64,000 nt of DNA from Chelatococcus sambhunathii (GTDB lineage: Bacteria; Pseudomonadota; Alphaproteobacteria; Rhizobiales; Methylopilaceae), in NCBI GenBank assembly GCA_031316315.1, contig JADBEO010000018.1, positions 1-64,000 on the forward strand. Reading direction: 5' to 3'. Below, piece by piece: positions 46,419-56,346 of the stretch. Within the stretch, counting starts at the first letter, position 1. Each line of letters begins with the position of its first letter. A program made the translations under genes and the position numbers. The notes under the pieces were generated by a model, which made no database searches, was not told where the DNA came from, and was given only the letters and a program-made list of their open reading frames with translations.

Positions 46419-49400
46419 CTACTGCTGGGTCGGCGCGCTCTGCGGAGTCGAGCCGGTGACCGGCTCCTGCCCGCTTTCGCCGTTCTGGCGGAACTCGAAC
46501 ATCTTGCGCAGGAAACCCGGGGCGACGGCCGACATCGGATTGATCGAGACGGTCGGCGAGCTCGTGCCGCCCCTGACCTGGAAGGTCACGCCGACGAGGC
46601 CGCCGTTCTTGCCGCCGCCGAGAAGCGCACCGATGATCGGCACGCGGCTGACGAGATTGTTGAGCGCGTAGACGGGAACGAACGTCCCGACAAGATCGAC
46701 CCGGTCGGCGGCGTAGTTGACCGTGCCTTCGAGCGTCGCGCCGATCGTCGGTCCATAGACCGTCGCCTCGCTGACCTTGATCACGCCGGACTGCTGCACG
46801 AAGATCACCTGCAGCTTGTCGAACCGCGTCGAGCTGCGCTGTTGCGCCTCCGCCGGCGCGCTCCGATCGGCGTCCGTCGCCTGGCGCGCGCGCTCGAGGG
46901 CGGTCTCGTTGCGCACCGCGAACCTGTTGATCTTGAGCACGCCCGGGCCGCCTGCGAGCGAGGCCGCCAGGGTGAAGTCGCCGCCGTCGATGCGGCTGTA
47001 AAGATCGGCGAAGCGGAAGAACGAGCCGGCGTCCTTGCCGGCGATGGCGAGACGGCCGCTTTCCCCCGTCGCGACCGAGATCGGGCCGTCGCCGATGCGG
47101 CCGGCGCCGTCGGCGTCGGTCACCTTCCCGCCCCGGACCATCAGCCTCATGTCGAGGCCGGCGATCGCTTCGCCGCCATAGCCGAGCCCGGTGCCGAGCT
47201 TCGCGGAGACGTCGAGGTCCTTCGGCACGGCGCCGGCGTCGGACTTGTCGGCGGCGACGCCTGCGCTCGTCGGCTTGCCGCGCACGCGGTCGAGGATCGG
47301 CTTCAGGTCGAGCGCCGCGCCCTGCACGGCGACCCTCGTCACACCGCCCTTCGGCTTTTCGATCTCGACCTTGGCGTCGTCGCCGGGGCCCGGCCGGTAG
47401 ATCGGCAGGCTCGCCGAGACCAGTTCGCCCTTCGGCCCGAACTCGATCGAGCCGCGCACGCTCCGGTCCCCGCTCTCGATGGCAAAGTCGCGGATCAGCG
47501 TCCTGTCGGCGTTCTTCTCCACGACGAAGCTCAGCTTGCCGGCCCGGCCCGCAGGCTTTCTGAAGCCTGGCACGACTCCGTCGATGCCGACGCCCGTGAG
47601 GTCGGCGCTGACGTTCATCGGCGCGCGGGGCTCGTCGATCATCAGGTCCGCGGAAAGCGGAACCGAGCCGCGCATCGAGCCCGGCACGTCGAGGCCGAGA
47701 CGCTGGAGGTCGGCGGCGTCGGCGGTGAGGACGACGTTCAGCTTGCGTTTCGTGGGCCCGCCCGGCGCGCTCGGGGCGTCCGTCATCAGCACGGTCGCCG
47801 GCGCGCCGCCGACCTGACCCTTTCCGGAGAGCGTCGTCGGTCCCTCGCCCACCTTCAGCTGAAGCGCGCCCTTCTCGAAGTTCCGGCTCGCGAACACTCC
47901 GGCGATCCGCACGTCGCGCATGTCGGCGGTCGCGTTGACGACCGGCGGCGGCGACTTGCCGTCGTCATGGGCGAGTTCGAGGTCGACCATGACGTTGCTG
48001 GTCAGCCGTCCGGAGACTTTCGAGACGTCGATCTGCGCCGGGACCGGATTCGCGCCGAACGCGCCTGAGCTCAGCATGGACAGCGCGCGCCGAAGCGAGC
48101 CATCCGCCTTCAGCGTGAGGCGCGCCTTCGGGTAGCGAGGCGCAAGATCCGCCACGCTGAACAGCACGTCAGACACGCCAAGCTGCCCCTCCTCCCCGCC
48201 CGAGACGAAGGCGCGCTCGATCGAGACCTCGGTCTTGCGCGCGGTGGAGGTCACGCGACCCTTGGCGCCCTCGATCCAGGGCATGCCCGCTGAGCCGCGC
48301 AGCACCCCGCCCGTGAAGCCGATGTCGAGGAACATCGAGCCGTCCGGAAGCGGATCATGCGGGCCGAGCGTGTGGAGCACGTTCGACGGCACATCGATCG
48401 TCAGCGACAGGCTGTCGACCGTCCCCGCGCCGACGTTCTCGACCACCCAGCTGCGGACGGAGCCCGCGAGGAAGTACGGCCACAGGCGCTTGACCGCCGA
48501 GGTCGGCATCGGCTCCGTGACGAGGCCGAGCTTGACCGCGGGACTCTCGCCCTCGAACCGCACCGTCGCCGTCGCGGCAGCGCGCGCCGTCGGCCCAAGA
48601 AACTGCGCCTTGCCGACGTCGAGCACGCCCTTGGCGGGATCGAAGCTCGCCGCGACGTCGACCCGGTCGAGCCGAAGCGGCGGGTCGCCGACATTCTCGC
48701 CCGCAAGCAGGACGTCGCGGCCCTTGACGTCGATGAGCCACGGCTCGCCGGCGGTCGCCGGAGCCGTCAGCGCGCCGGTGAAGCCGCCCTGCCCGCCTTT
48801 GCCGCGAATGTGCGAGGGCTCGATCAGCAACGCCCGCTTCTGCGCGTCCCAGCCGAGGGCGAGCTGAAGCCGGTCGATCGAAATCGGGCCGTCGGCGGGT
48901 TTTCCCGGGTCTTGCTTGCGCGGCAGCGTGATCAACAGGTCGCGCGCCTCGATCCTGCCCTCTCCGGCCGCGAGCCGGGAGTCCGGACCGATCCGGGCGT
49001 TGAGGTGTCCCGCGATGCGTCCGGACACCGGCGGCGCCCCGGCCTTTTCGGCGAAGGGCGCCGAATAGGGCCCGAGATCGACGTTCTCCAGGCCGAGATC
49101 GATCACCCGGCCCTTCTCCCCGTCGGCGGCCGAGACCGTCAGCGCGCTCGACCAGCGGCTCTCCGCTCGCGAGGACGCGGCGGTCAGTGCGATCGCGCCT
49201 CCAGTTCCGCGCGACAGCCGCAGGTCGACCCCGTCGAACGAGAGCGGCGCGCGGGCCCGTGGGGCGACGAGCAACGTCGCGTTGGAAACGTCGACCTCCT
49301 CCAGCGCGCCGGCGGCGCCGTCGGCGCCGAGCAGACGGTCGAGATCGCCGATCGCGGCGAGGATGCGGTCCGGCAGGTCGGAATTCTTGGAGGCGGCGTC

Positions 49401-49898
49401 GACGGTGGTGTCGAACCTCAGGTCGAGCTTTGGGGCGGTCACGTGGACGCGGCGGACCTTCACCTCGCCGCCGAGGAGGCCCATGCCGTCGAGCTCGAGC
49501 TCGGCGCGCGGAACGCGGGCCAGCGCCTGTCCTCCGTCCGTCTTCGTGATCACGAGGTCGACCAGCCGGAGCTCGACCCCCTGCCGGTCGCGCTGGAGCT
49601 CCGCGTCCTCGATCGCCACCGCATAGGCCGGACCGAGCCGCTCCTCGATCGCGGCCTTGACCCGCGGAATGACCTGGGACGCCGGCAGAGGCAGGTAGAG
49701 GATCGCGAGCCACGCAGCGAGGCCGAGCGCGCCGACCGCAAGGCCGGCTCCCGCGACGATCTGCACGAGCCTGCGCCATGTCGGCTTCGGCGACGCCTGA
49801 TGGCCGTCCGCGCGCAACCGGCCCGGCCGGCGCCCGATCCAGGGCAGCGCGGCGGCGCGAAGGCGCGATGCGGTCTTGGGCTTCCCGGCCTTCGGCAT
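46419..49898 (-). CDS. AsmA-like / DUF3971 large envelope protein
   Basis: This 1159-residue protein has a cytosolic basic N-terminus, one transmembrane helix (about residues 45-72) and a very long beta-rich periplasmic region of repeating strands. It ends with an AsmA-type C-terminal domain (TVYGPTIGATLEGTVNYAADRVDLVGTFVP). It is related to the YhdP/TamB group, thought to form hydrophobic grooves for phospholipid transport to the outer membrane. The gene stands alone, divergent from the peroxiredoxin. Confidence 0.87.
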   Translation of the reverse strand: MPKAGKPKTASRLRAAALPWIGRRPGRLRADGHQASPKPTWRRLVQIVAGAGLAVGALGLAAWLAILYLPLPASQVIPRVKAAIEERLGPAYAVAIEDAELQRDRQGVELRLVDLVITKTDGGQALARVPRAELELDGMGLLGGEVKVRRVHVTAPKLDLRFDTTVDAASKNSDLPDRILAAIGDLDRLLGADGAAGALEEVDVSNATLLVAPRARAPLSFDGVDLRLSRGTGGAIALTAASSRAESRWSSALTVSAADGEKGRVIDLGLENVDLGPYSAPFAEKAGAPPVSGRIAGHLNARIGPDSRLAAGEGRIEARDLLITLPRKQDPGKPADGPISIDRLQLALGWDAQKRALLIEPSHIRGKGGQGGFTGALTAPATAGEPWLIDVKGRDVLLAGENVGDPPLRLDRVDVAASFDPAKGVLDVGKAQFLGPTARAAATATVRFEGESPAVKLGLVTEPMPTSAVKRLWPYFLAGSVRSWVVENVGAGTVDSLSLTIDVPSNVLHTLGPHDPLPDGSMFLDIGFTGGVLRGSAGMPWIEGAKGRVTSTARKTEVSIERAFVSGGEEGQLGVSDVLFSVADLAPRYPKARLTLKADGSLRRALSMLSSGAFGANPVPAQIDVSKVSGRLTSNVMVDLELAHDDGKSPPPVVNATADMRDVRIAGVFASRNFEKGALQLKVGEGPTTLSGKGQVGGAPATVLMTDAPSAPGGPTKRKLNVVLTADAADLQRLGLDVPGSMRGSVPLSADLMIDEPRAPMNVSADLTGVGIDGVVPGFRKPAGRAGKLSFVVEKNADRTLIRDFAIESGDRSVRGSIEFGPKGELVSASLPIYRPGPGDDAKVEIEKPKGGVTRVAVQGAALDLKPILDRVRGKPTSAGVAADKSDAGAVPKDLDVSAKLGTGLGYGGEAIAGLDMRLMVRGGKVTDADGAGRIGDGPISVATGESGRLAIAGKDAGSFFRFADLYSRIDGGDFTLAASLAGGPGVLKINRFAVRNETALERARQATDADRSAPAEAQQRSSTRFDKLQVIFVQQSGVIKVSEATVYGPTIGATLEGTVNYAADRVDLVGTFVPVYALNNLVSRVPIIGALLGGGKNGGLVGVTFQVRGGTSSPTVSINPMSAVAPGFLRKMFEFRQNGESGQEPVTGSTPQSAPTQQ

Positions 49899-50057
49899 CA
49901 GCTGGTCGGCGTCTCCCGCGTCGTCGCGCCTTCATCCGCGTCCGGCGTTCGTGGGCAGGTGGACGCCGCCGCCGGCCCATGCTTGATCGGCCACGATTCG
50001 AATGCGGCCGTCATGCCGAAGCATAGGGGCGTTTTCGTGAAGAGGGAGGTAACGGCG

Positions 50058-50528
50058 ATGTCCTCGACGTTGAAGATCGGCGAAGCTGCGCCGGATTTCG
50101 AGCTGCCGGGCGCGGGGAGCCAGACCGTGCGGCTGAAAGACCTCCGCGGCAAGGCGGTGGTTCTGTACTTCTATCCGAAGGATGACACCAGCGGCTGCAC
50201 CAAGGAAGCGATGGAGTTCAATCGCCTCAGGGGCGACTTCGCGAAGGCCGGCGCCGAGATCGTCGGCGTGTCGCCCGACAGCGTCGCAAGCCACGACAAG
50301 TTCCGCGCCAAGTACGGACTCGATCTCAGCCTCGCCGCCGACGAGGACAAGCGCATGCTGGAGGCCTACGGGGTCTGGACCGAGAAGAGCATGTACGGCC
50401 GCAAGTATATGGGGGTCGTGCGCACCACGGTCCTCGTCGACCGCGAGGGGCGCGTCGCCCGCGTCTGGGAGAAGGTCAAGGTCGCGGGACACGCCGACGA
50501 GGTTCTGGCCGCAGCCAAGGCTCTCTGA
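50058..50528 (+). CDS. bcp: Bcp-type thiol peroxidase with a single cysteine
   Basis: This 156-residue peroxiredoxin reduces hydroperoxides using thioredoxin or another thiol. The motif P40-K-D-D-T44-S-G-C47 supplies the peroxidatic cysteine. The resolving cysteine found five residues later in E. coli Bcp is methionine here, and no other cysteine exists in the protein, so it should work as a 1-Cys enzyme. A GGGAGG site stands before the ATG at 50058; an in-frame ATG further upstream is less likely. Confidence 0.93.
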   Translation: MSSTLKIGEAAPDFELPGAGSQTVRLKDLRGKAVVLYFYPKDDTSGCTKEAMEFNRLRGDFAKAGAEIVGVSPDSVASHDKFRAKYGLDLSLAADEDKRMLEAYGVWTEKSMYGRKYMGVVRTTVLVDREGRVARVWEKVKVAGHADEVLAAAKAL

Positions 50529-50558
50529 ACGGTTTAACAAGAAGGCTGGGACCGGCGC

Positions 50559-50682
50559 GCTGCGTGCTTCGAGACGCCCGCGAGAGCGGGCTCCTCAGCA
50601 TGAGGGATGTCGAGGACGCCAAAGCGCCAACGCGCCTCATGCTGAGGAGCCGTCCGCAGGACGGCGTCTCGAAGCACGCAGC
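50559..50682. repeat. Nested intergenic inverted repeat
   Basis: The 20-bp outer arms (50559-50578 and 50663-50682) are exact reverse complements. A second perfect 17-bp pair (50589-50605 and 50635-50651, GGCTCCTCAGCATGAGG) lies inside. It resembles RIME-like palindromes known in Hyphomicrobiales genomes. It fills the gap after bcp and before the M23 peptidase gene; no gene is seen in 50529-50778. Confidence 0.85.
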
Positions 50683-50778
50683 ACCTGAAGTCCAAGCGCG
50701 CCGAGCAGCCGGCGTTATCCGTGGGTTAACCCTAACATCCGAACATTCTCCTGGGCTTTGAGCGGTGCGGGAGGCGAC

Positions 50779-51987
50779 ATGCGGTTCGAAGACGACAGGT
50801 TCGGACGCGCGCTCGACGCGGGGGAGCGGATCGTTTTCGAGCGCGGCGGTCGGCGCAGCGCGGTGCGGCTGCCGCGGCACGGTCTTGTTGCCTGCCTCAT
50901 GGCCGTGATCGCGCTTGCGGGCTGGGGCGTCGTCTCCGCCGGATACATCTTCTTCCACGACGAAGTCGTCGCCCAGATCCGCGACGGCGCGCGCGCCTCC
51001 GCCCGCGCCTACGAGGCGCAGCTGGCCGCGATGCGGGACGAGCTCGAGCGTTCCCGAACGCGCCGCATGGTGGAGAAGGCCGGACTCGACGAGCGCCTGA
51101 CGGAGCTCGGCCTGCGCCAGAGCCTGGTGGAGAAGCGACAGTCTCGCCTCGCGGAGCTCGCCGGCGACGCGGAGCCGCAGTCCGGCGACGTGCTGAGCTA
51201 CGCGCCAAAGCCCGCGCCGCTCGACGACGCGTCTTCGGCGTTCGACAGCATCGAGACCGGGACGCTCGGCGATCGCAGGAGCGAGACCGCGACGGAGCGT
51301 GCGGAGCGGGTCGCGGCGGCGCTGGACGCCATCGAGGCGAGCCAGGACCGCACGCTGGACGGGCTCTCGGCCAGGAACCGCGAGCGCCGCCGCAGGCTGG
51401 AGCAGGTCTATGACGCGGCGGGCGTTCCGCGCCCCGCCCCGGCCTCCGACGGCAAAGGCCGCGGCGGCCCGTTCGAGCCGCTGTCCGAATCGGCGCTGAC
51501 CTTCGAGATGCGCATGCAGCAAGTGCTGGCCGAGCGCGCCGTGGTCGCCGCCTTCGAGCGCGGCCTCGACAGGACGCCGATCCGCACGCCGGCGAAAGGA
51601 GCGTCGCTGTCGAGCGGCTTCGGGGCGCGGCTCGATCCGTTTCTGGGCCGCCCGGCCTTTCATGCCGGTCTGGACTTCGACGTCGAGTACGGCCAGCCGG
51701 TGAAGGCGACGGCCGAGGGCCGCGTCGTCTCCGCCGGGTGGAGCGGCGGCTACGGCAACATGGTGGAGATCGACCACGGCGGCGGGCTGTCGACCCGCTA
51801 CGGCCATATGTCGGCGATCGCGGTTTCGGTCGGCGATCAGGTCCGCATCGGGACCGTGGTCGGTCGCGTCGGCTCGACCGGCCGCTCGACCGGCCCGCAC
51901 CTGCACTACGAGACCCGGGTCGACGGCGAGGCCGTCAACCCCCTGCGCTTCCTGAATGCCGGCCGCCTGCTGGTGGCGAAGGGCTAG
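50779..51987 (+). CDS. M23-family metallopeptidase (murein endopeptidase-like)
   Basis: The 402-residue protein has a cytosolic N-terminus, one transmembrane helix (about residues 35-60), a coiled-coil region (about 65-135) and a C-terminal LytM/M23 domain with HAGLDFD, RYGHMSA and the HLHYE zinc motif. The catalytic set is complete, unlike EnvC/NlpD activators. It probably cuts peptidoglycan cross-links. GGGAGG precedes the ATG at 50779; an upstream in-frame TTG is not needed. Confidence 0.91.
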   Translation: MRFEDDRFGRALDAGERIVFERGGRRSAVRLPRHGLVACLMAVIALAGWGVVSAGYIFFHDEVVAQIRDGARASARAYEAQLAAMRDELERSRTRRMVEKAGLDERLTELGLRQSLVEKRQSRLAELAGDAEPQSGDVLSYAPKPAPLDDASSAFDSIETGTLGDRRSETATERAERVAAALDAIEASQDRTLDGLSARNRERRRRLEQVYDAAGVPRPAPASDGKGRGGPFEPLSESALTFEMRMQQVLAERAVVAAFERGLDRTPIRTPAKGASLSSGFGARLDPFLGRPAFHAGLDFDVEYGQPVKATAEGRVVSAGWSGGYGNMVEIDHGGGLSTRYGHMSAIAVSVGDQVRIGTVVGRVGSTGRSTGPHLHYETRVDGEAVNPLRFLNAGRLLVAKG

Positions 51988-51994
51988 CCAAGGA

Positions 51995-53126
51995 CTAGTC
52001 CACGTCCTCCACGTCGCCGGCCGTCACGCCATAGGCGCGCTGAGCGAGCGTCGCCTCCATGAAATCGTCGAGCTTGCCGTCCAGGACGTCCTGCGGCGAG
52101 GTCGAGGAGTGGCCGGTCCGGAGGTCCTTCACGAGCTGATAGGGCTGCAGCACGTAGGAGCGGATCTGGTGGCCCCAGCCGATGTCGGTCTTGGCCGCCT
52201 GGTCGGCGGCGGCCGCCTCTTCGCGCTTCTTGAGCTCGGCCTCGTAGAGTTTGGCGCGCAGCATGTCCCAGGCGGTCGCGCGGTTCTTGTGCTGCGAGCG
52301 GTCGCCTTGGCTGACGACCATGATGCCGGTCGGGTTGTGAACGAGACGGACGGCCGATTCCGTCTTGTTGACGTGCTGCCCGCCGGCGCCGCCCGAGCGC
52401 ATGGTGTCGACGCGCACGTCGCTCTCGTTGATCTCGATTTTGATCGAGTCGTCGATGACCGGATAGACGTCGATGGAAGCGAAGCTGGTCTGCCGCCGGG
52501 CGTTCGAATCGAACGGCGAGATGCGCACCAGACGGTGTACGCCGGCTTCGGTCTTCAGCCAGCCATAGGCGTTGTGGCCCTTGATCTGCAGCGTCGCCGA
52601 CTTGATGCCGGCCTGCTCGCCGGACTGATGGTCGATGACGTCGATCTTGAAGCCGCGCCGCTCCGCCCAGCGGGTGTACATCCGCAGGAGCATCTCGGCC
52701 CAATCCTGGCTCTCGGTGCCGCCGGCGCCGGGATGGACCTCGAGGAAGGTGTCAAAGGCGTCGGCCTCGCCCGAGATCAGCGATTCGAGCTGGCGACGGC
52801 CCGCTTCCTCTTTCAGGGCGGCGATCGCCTTCTCGGCGTCGGAGACGACGGACTGGTCGCCCTCCATCTCTCCGAGCTCGATCAGCTCGATGTTGTCCTT
52901 GAGGTCCTGCTCGATCTTGAGGACGCCGGCCATGGCGTCGTCGAGCTGGTTCCGCTCCTGCATGATCTTCTGGGCGCGCGAAGGGTCGTCCCAGAGGGTC
53001 GGGTCTTCGGCGATGTGGTTCAGTTCATCGAGGCGAGCCTGGGACTGATCCCAGTCAAAGATGCCTCCTCAGCAGCCCGACTGACTGCTCGATGTCCTGG
53101 ACGAGTTGTTCGATCTCGGCGCGCAT
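51995..53126 (-). CDS. prfB: Peptide chain release factor 2, with programmed +1 frameshift
   Basis: RF2 ends translation at UGA and UAA. The gene is in two frames. A 23-codon start (MRAEIEQLVQDIEQ... to RRHL) ends at an in-frame TGA (53055-53057). The main frame (DWDQSQARLDEL onward) continues after a +1 shift at CTT-TGA-C, preceded by the internal AGGAGG three bases upstream. This is the classic prfB autoregulatory site. The main frame has the GGQ loop (SGGAGGQHVNKT) and SPF codon-recognition tripeptide (ISPFDSN). Confidence 0.96.
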
Positions 53127-53296
53127 GGCGTTGAGGGAATCCGGCTCGGGGGTGAATTGCGCGGGAGCAATAGCCCGCTGCGCGCCGCGCCGCAAACGCG
53201 GGCCGCCCACCCCTTGGAGACCCGGCGTCGCGCCCCATACCAGCCTCGTCCGTCGATCCGGCGGGCGAAGCTCTTGAACGAAATGCGAGGCCAAGC

Positions 53297-53605
53297 GTGA
53301 GCACCAAGCTCGTCGTCATGTATCCGAAGCCGAAGGATCCCGCCGCCTTCGACAGCTATTTCCGCGGCACGCACATGCCGCTCGTGAAGAAGATGCCCGG
53401 CCTCAAGGCGCATAGCTTCGGCCCGTCGACCGGCCCGGACGGCGGCGAAGGACCGTATTTCTGGATCTTCGTCGGAACCTGGGACAGCAAGGACGCGCTC
53501 GGCGCGGCCCTGTCGTCGCCGGAAGGCCAGGCGGCCGTCGCCGACATCCCGAACTACTCGCCCGACGCGCCGACCATCGCGGTGATCGACGCGACCGAAG
53601 GCTGA
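53297..53605 (+). CDS. EthD-family small protein
   Basis: The 102-residue product fits the EthD dimeric alpha-beta barrel family: LVVMYPKPKDPAAFDSYFRGTHMPLVKKMPGL, then a YFWIFVGTWDSKDAL strand-helix. EthD proteins are linked to degradation of ethers and other organics, but most members have no assigned role. The start is GTG at 53297 with AGG upstream. The gene sits alone between prfB and the PBP1A gene. Confidence 0.85.
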   Translation: MSTKLVVMYPKPKDPAAFDSYFRGTHMPLVKKMPGLKAHSFGPSTGPDGGEGPYFWIFVGTWDSKDALGAALSSPEGQAAVADIPNYSPDAPTIAVIDATEG

Positions 53606-53624
53606 CGCGCTAAGTTCTCCGTCG

Positions 53625-53644
53625 CCCCGGCCGAGGTGCCGGGG
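53625..53644 (+). terminator. Hairpin after the EthD gene
   Basis: CCCCGGC and GCCGGGG form a 7-bp GC stem with a 6-base loop, 20 bases after the EthD stop. It is followed by CCTATT rather than a T-run, so it is a modest candidate terminator. Confidence 0.4.
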
Positions 53645-53689
53645 CCTATTAACGCTGCCGGGTCAGTCAGTTCTGATCGCGTGGCGACA

Positions 53690-53718
53690 ATGGATCCCGG
53701 CCCTTCGGCCGGAATGAC
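53690..53718. repeat. Short palindromic repeat related to the suf-operon element
   Basis: The segment holds GATCCCGGCCCTTCGGCCGG followed by AATGAC, matching the arm ends of the repeat at 35622-35723. It looks like a truncated copy of the same dispersed intergenic element. Confidence 0.5.
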
Positions 53719-53765
53719 GGCGCGGGTTCAGGCGCTCGAGCAAGCCGCTCGACGCTTGCATTTGA

Positions 53766-56210
53766 TCAGTACAGGCCGCCGGTGCCCGAGCGGACCGCGC
53801 GGTCCGCTTCCGGCGTCACGGTCTCGCTGCGGGGAGAGGCCTGCCCGATGATCGAGTAGCTATCGGGCGGCGCGGTGCCCGGCTTGAAGGCCTCGAGGAT
53901 CACCTTGCCGCCGTCCGCGCGCATGCCGGTCGAGGGGTTGATGCGGATCAGCTTGATGCCGGGCGGCACGCGGAACGGGGTCGGCGGTTTGTCGGCGAGC
54001 GCCGCTTTCATGAAGTCGCCGAACACCGGCGCCGCGACCTCGCCGCCGGTCTCTCCCTCGCCCATGGAATGCGGCTTGTCGTAGCCGAGATAGACGCCGA
54101 CGACCATGTCCGGCGAGAAGCCGACGAACCAGGCGTCCTTGTAGTCGTTGGTGGTGCCGGTCTTGCCGGCGACCGGCTTGCCGATCGCCTTCAGGCTCGT
54201 CGCGGTGCCGCGTAGCACCACGCCCTCCAGCATCGACGTAACCTGATAGGCGGTCATCGGATCGAGCACCTGCTCGCGCGCGTCGACCAGCTTCGGCTCG
54301 TCCTGGTTCGCCCAGGCGGAGGCGGTGCAGCCGATGCACTGGCGGTCGTCGTGGCGGTAGATCGTCTTGCCGGTGCGGTCCTGCACCCGGTCGATCACCG
54401 TCGGGATCACGCGCTTGCCGCCGTTCGCGAACATCGAATAGGCGGCGGTCATGCGCAGCACGGTGGTCTCGCCGGCGCCGAGCGACATCGACAGGAGCCG
54501 CGGCAGATCCTCCATCACGCCGAAGCGCCTGGCGTATTCGGAGATCAGCGGCATGCCCATGTCCTGGGCGAGCCTGACCGTCATGACGTTGCGCGACTTC
54601 TCGATGCCGAAGCGCAGGGTCTGCGGGCCATAGAACTTCTTGGCGTAGTTCTCCGGGCGCCAGATGCCGATGCCGGGGCCCTGGTCGATCTCGATCGGCG
54701 CGTCGAGCACGACCGAGGACGGGGTGTAGCCGTTGTCGAGCGCCGCCGCGTAGATGAACGGCTTGAAGGACGATCCCGGCTGGCGCAGCGCCTGCGTCGC
54801 GCGGTTGAACTGGCTCTCGTCATAGGAGAAGCCGCCGGCGAGCGCGAGCACGCGGCCGGTGAACGGATCCATGGCGACGAGGCCGCCGGAGATGTTCGGA
54901 ACCTGCCTCAGGCGGTATTCGCCGGACCCTTGTTTGATCTCCTCGACATAGACGACATCGCCGGGCTTCAGCACCTGCGAGACCGCCTTCACTGCGCGGC
55001 CGCGCTCCGGGCCGGTTGCCCACTTGGCCCAGCGCACGCCTTCGAGCGGAATGCGGCCGGTGAGCCGCTCGCGCGTCACGGCGCCGGACTTCTCGCGGCC
55101 GGGCTGGAGGCCGATCTGGGCCTCCGAGGCTCCCGAGTCGAGCACGACGGCGAGCTGCCACGGCACGTCGCCGAGGGCGGGGATGTCGGCGAGCGCGACG
55201 CCCCAGTCGCCGCGGGGGTCGATCTCCTTCGGCGCGCCGCGCCAGCCGCGCTGCTCGTCGAAGCGGATGAGGCCCGTGCTCAGCACCTTGCGGGCGAGCG
55301 TCTGGAGCTTCGGATCCATCGTGGTGCGGACGGAAAGACCGCCCTCGTAAAGGCCCTTCTCGCCGTAGCGCTCGTAGAGCACCCGGCGCACCTCCTCGTT
55401 GAAGTACTCGCTGTCGGCGAGCTGCACGCCGGTCGGTCGCGGCTTGACGTCGAGCGCCTCCTTCTTGGCCGCGTCGCCCTCCTCGCGCGAGGCGTAGCCG
55501 TTCTCGACCATCCGATCGATCACCCAGTTGCGGCGCTCGATCGCCTTCTCGGTGTAGCGGAACGGATGGTAGTTGTTCGGCGCCTTGGGCAGCGCCGCGA
55601 GATAGGCCGCCTCGGCGACGTCGAGCTCGTTCACCGCCTTGTCGAAATAGACCAGCGAGGCGGCGCCGACGCCATAGGCGCCCATGCCGAAGTAGATCTC
55701 GTTCAGATAGAGCTCGAGGATACGGTCCTTCGAATAGGTCTGCTCGATCCTGAGCGACAGCAGCGCTTCCTTGATCTTGCGCTCGTAGTTCTGATCGTTG
55801 GTCAGCAGGAAGTTCTTGGCCACCTGCTGGGTGATGGTCGAGGCGCCCTGCGGCCGGCGTCCCTGGTTCTGGAAATTGGTGATCGCCGCGCGGGCGATGC
55901 CGAAGAAGTCCAGCCCGCCATGCTCGTAGAAGGACTTGTCCTCGGCCGACAGGAAGGCGCCGACGACGCGCTTCGGGACGGACTGGATCGGCACGAACAG
56001 GCGCCGCTCCTTGGCGTATTCCGCGATCAGCCGGCCGTCATTGGCGTGAAGCCGCGTCATGATCGGCGGCTCGTATTTCGCGAGCTGCTCGTAGTCCGGC
56101 AGCTCCCGCGAATACTTCACGACGAGGAAGCCGATTCCGGCCGCGGCGAGGAGCGCGACGAGCGCTCCGGTCGCGAACACGAAGCCGAAGAAACGCAGAA
56201 GAAGTCGCAC
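53766..56210 (-). CDS. mrcA: Penicillin-binding protein 1A
   Basis: This bifunctional peptidoglycan synthase has 814 residues. An N-terminal membrane anchor (about residues 5-31) is followed by a family 51 glycosyltransferase with the catalytic glutamate in SAEDKSFYEHGG and GASTITQQVAKN. Then come an OB-like insert and the transpeptidase, with SSFK in QPGSSFKPF, SRN and KTGTT. All motifs are intact. It lies downstream of amiC on the same strand, an arrangement typical of alphaproteobacteria. Confidence 0.96.
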   Translation of the reverse strand: MRLLLRFFGFVFATGALVALLAAAGIGFLVVKYSRELPDYEQLAKYEPPIMTRLHANDGRLIAEYAKERRLFVPIQSVPKRVVGAFLSAEDKSFYEHGGLDFFGIARAAITNFQNQGRRPQGASTITQQVAKNFLLTNDQNYERKIKEALLSLRIEQTYSKDRILELYLNEIYFGMGAYGVGAASLVYFDKAVNELDVAEAAYLAALPKAPNNYHPFRYTEKAIERRNWVIDRMVENGYASREEGDAAKKEALDVKPRPTGVQLADSEYFNEEVRRVLYERYGEKGLYEGGLSVRTTMDPKLQTLARKVLSTGLIRFDEQRGWRGAPKEIDPRGDWGVALADIPALGDVPWQLAVVLDSGASEAQIGLQPGREKSGAVTRERLTGRIPLEGVRWAKWATGPERGRAVKAVSQVLKPGDVVYVEEIKQGSGEYRLRQVPNISGGLVAMDPFTGRVLALAGGFSYDESQFNRATQALRQPGSSFKPFIYAAALDNGYTPSSVVLDAPIEIDQGPGIGIWRPENYAKKFYGPQTLRFGIEKSRNVMTVRLAQDMGMPLISEYARRFGVMEDLPRLLSMSLGAGETTVLRMTAAYSMFANGGKRVIPTVIDRVQDRTGKTIYRHDDRQCIGCTASAWANQDEPKLVDAREQVLDPMTAYQVTSMLEGVVLRGTATSLKAIGKPVAGKTGTTNDYKDAWFVGFSPDMVVGVYLGYDKPHSMGEGETGGEVAAPVFGDFMKAALADKPPTPFRVPPGIKLIRINPSTGMRADGGKVILEAFKPGTAPPDSYSIIGQASPRSETVTPEADRAVRSGTGGLY

Positions 56211-56346
56211 CCGAACCCCTCGCGATCCGACAGAACGGCGCTTCGCCGTTCGCCCCCGGACGTCGATCCGACGCAGGGTCGGACGGTTTGCTGTCGGACG
56301 GCATCACGCCGCTTTGTGGAGAATGTGCGGCGGCGCCGCGCGCGCT

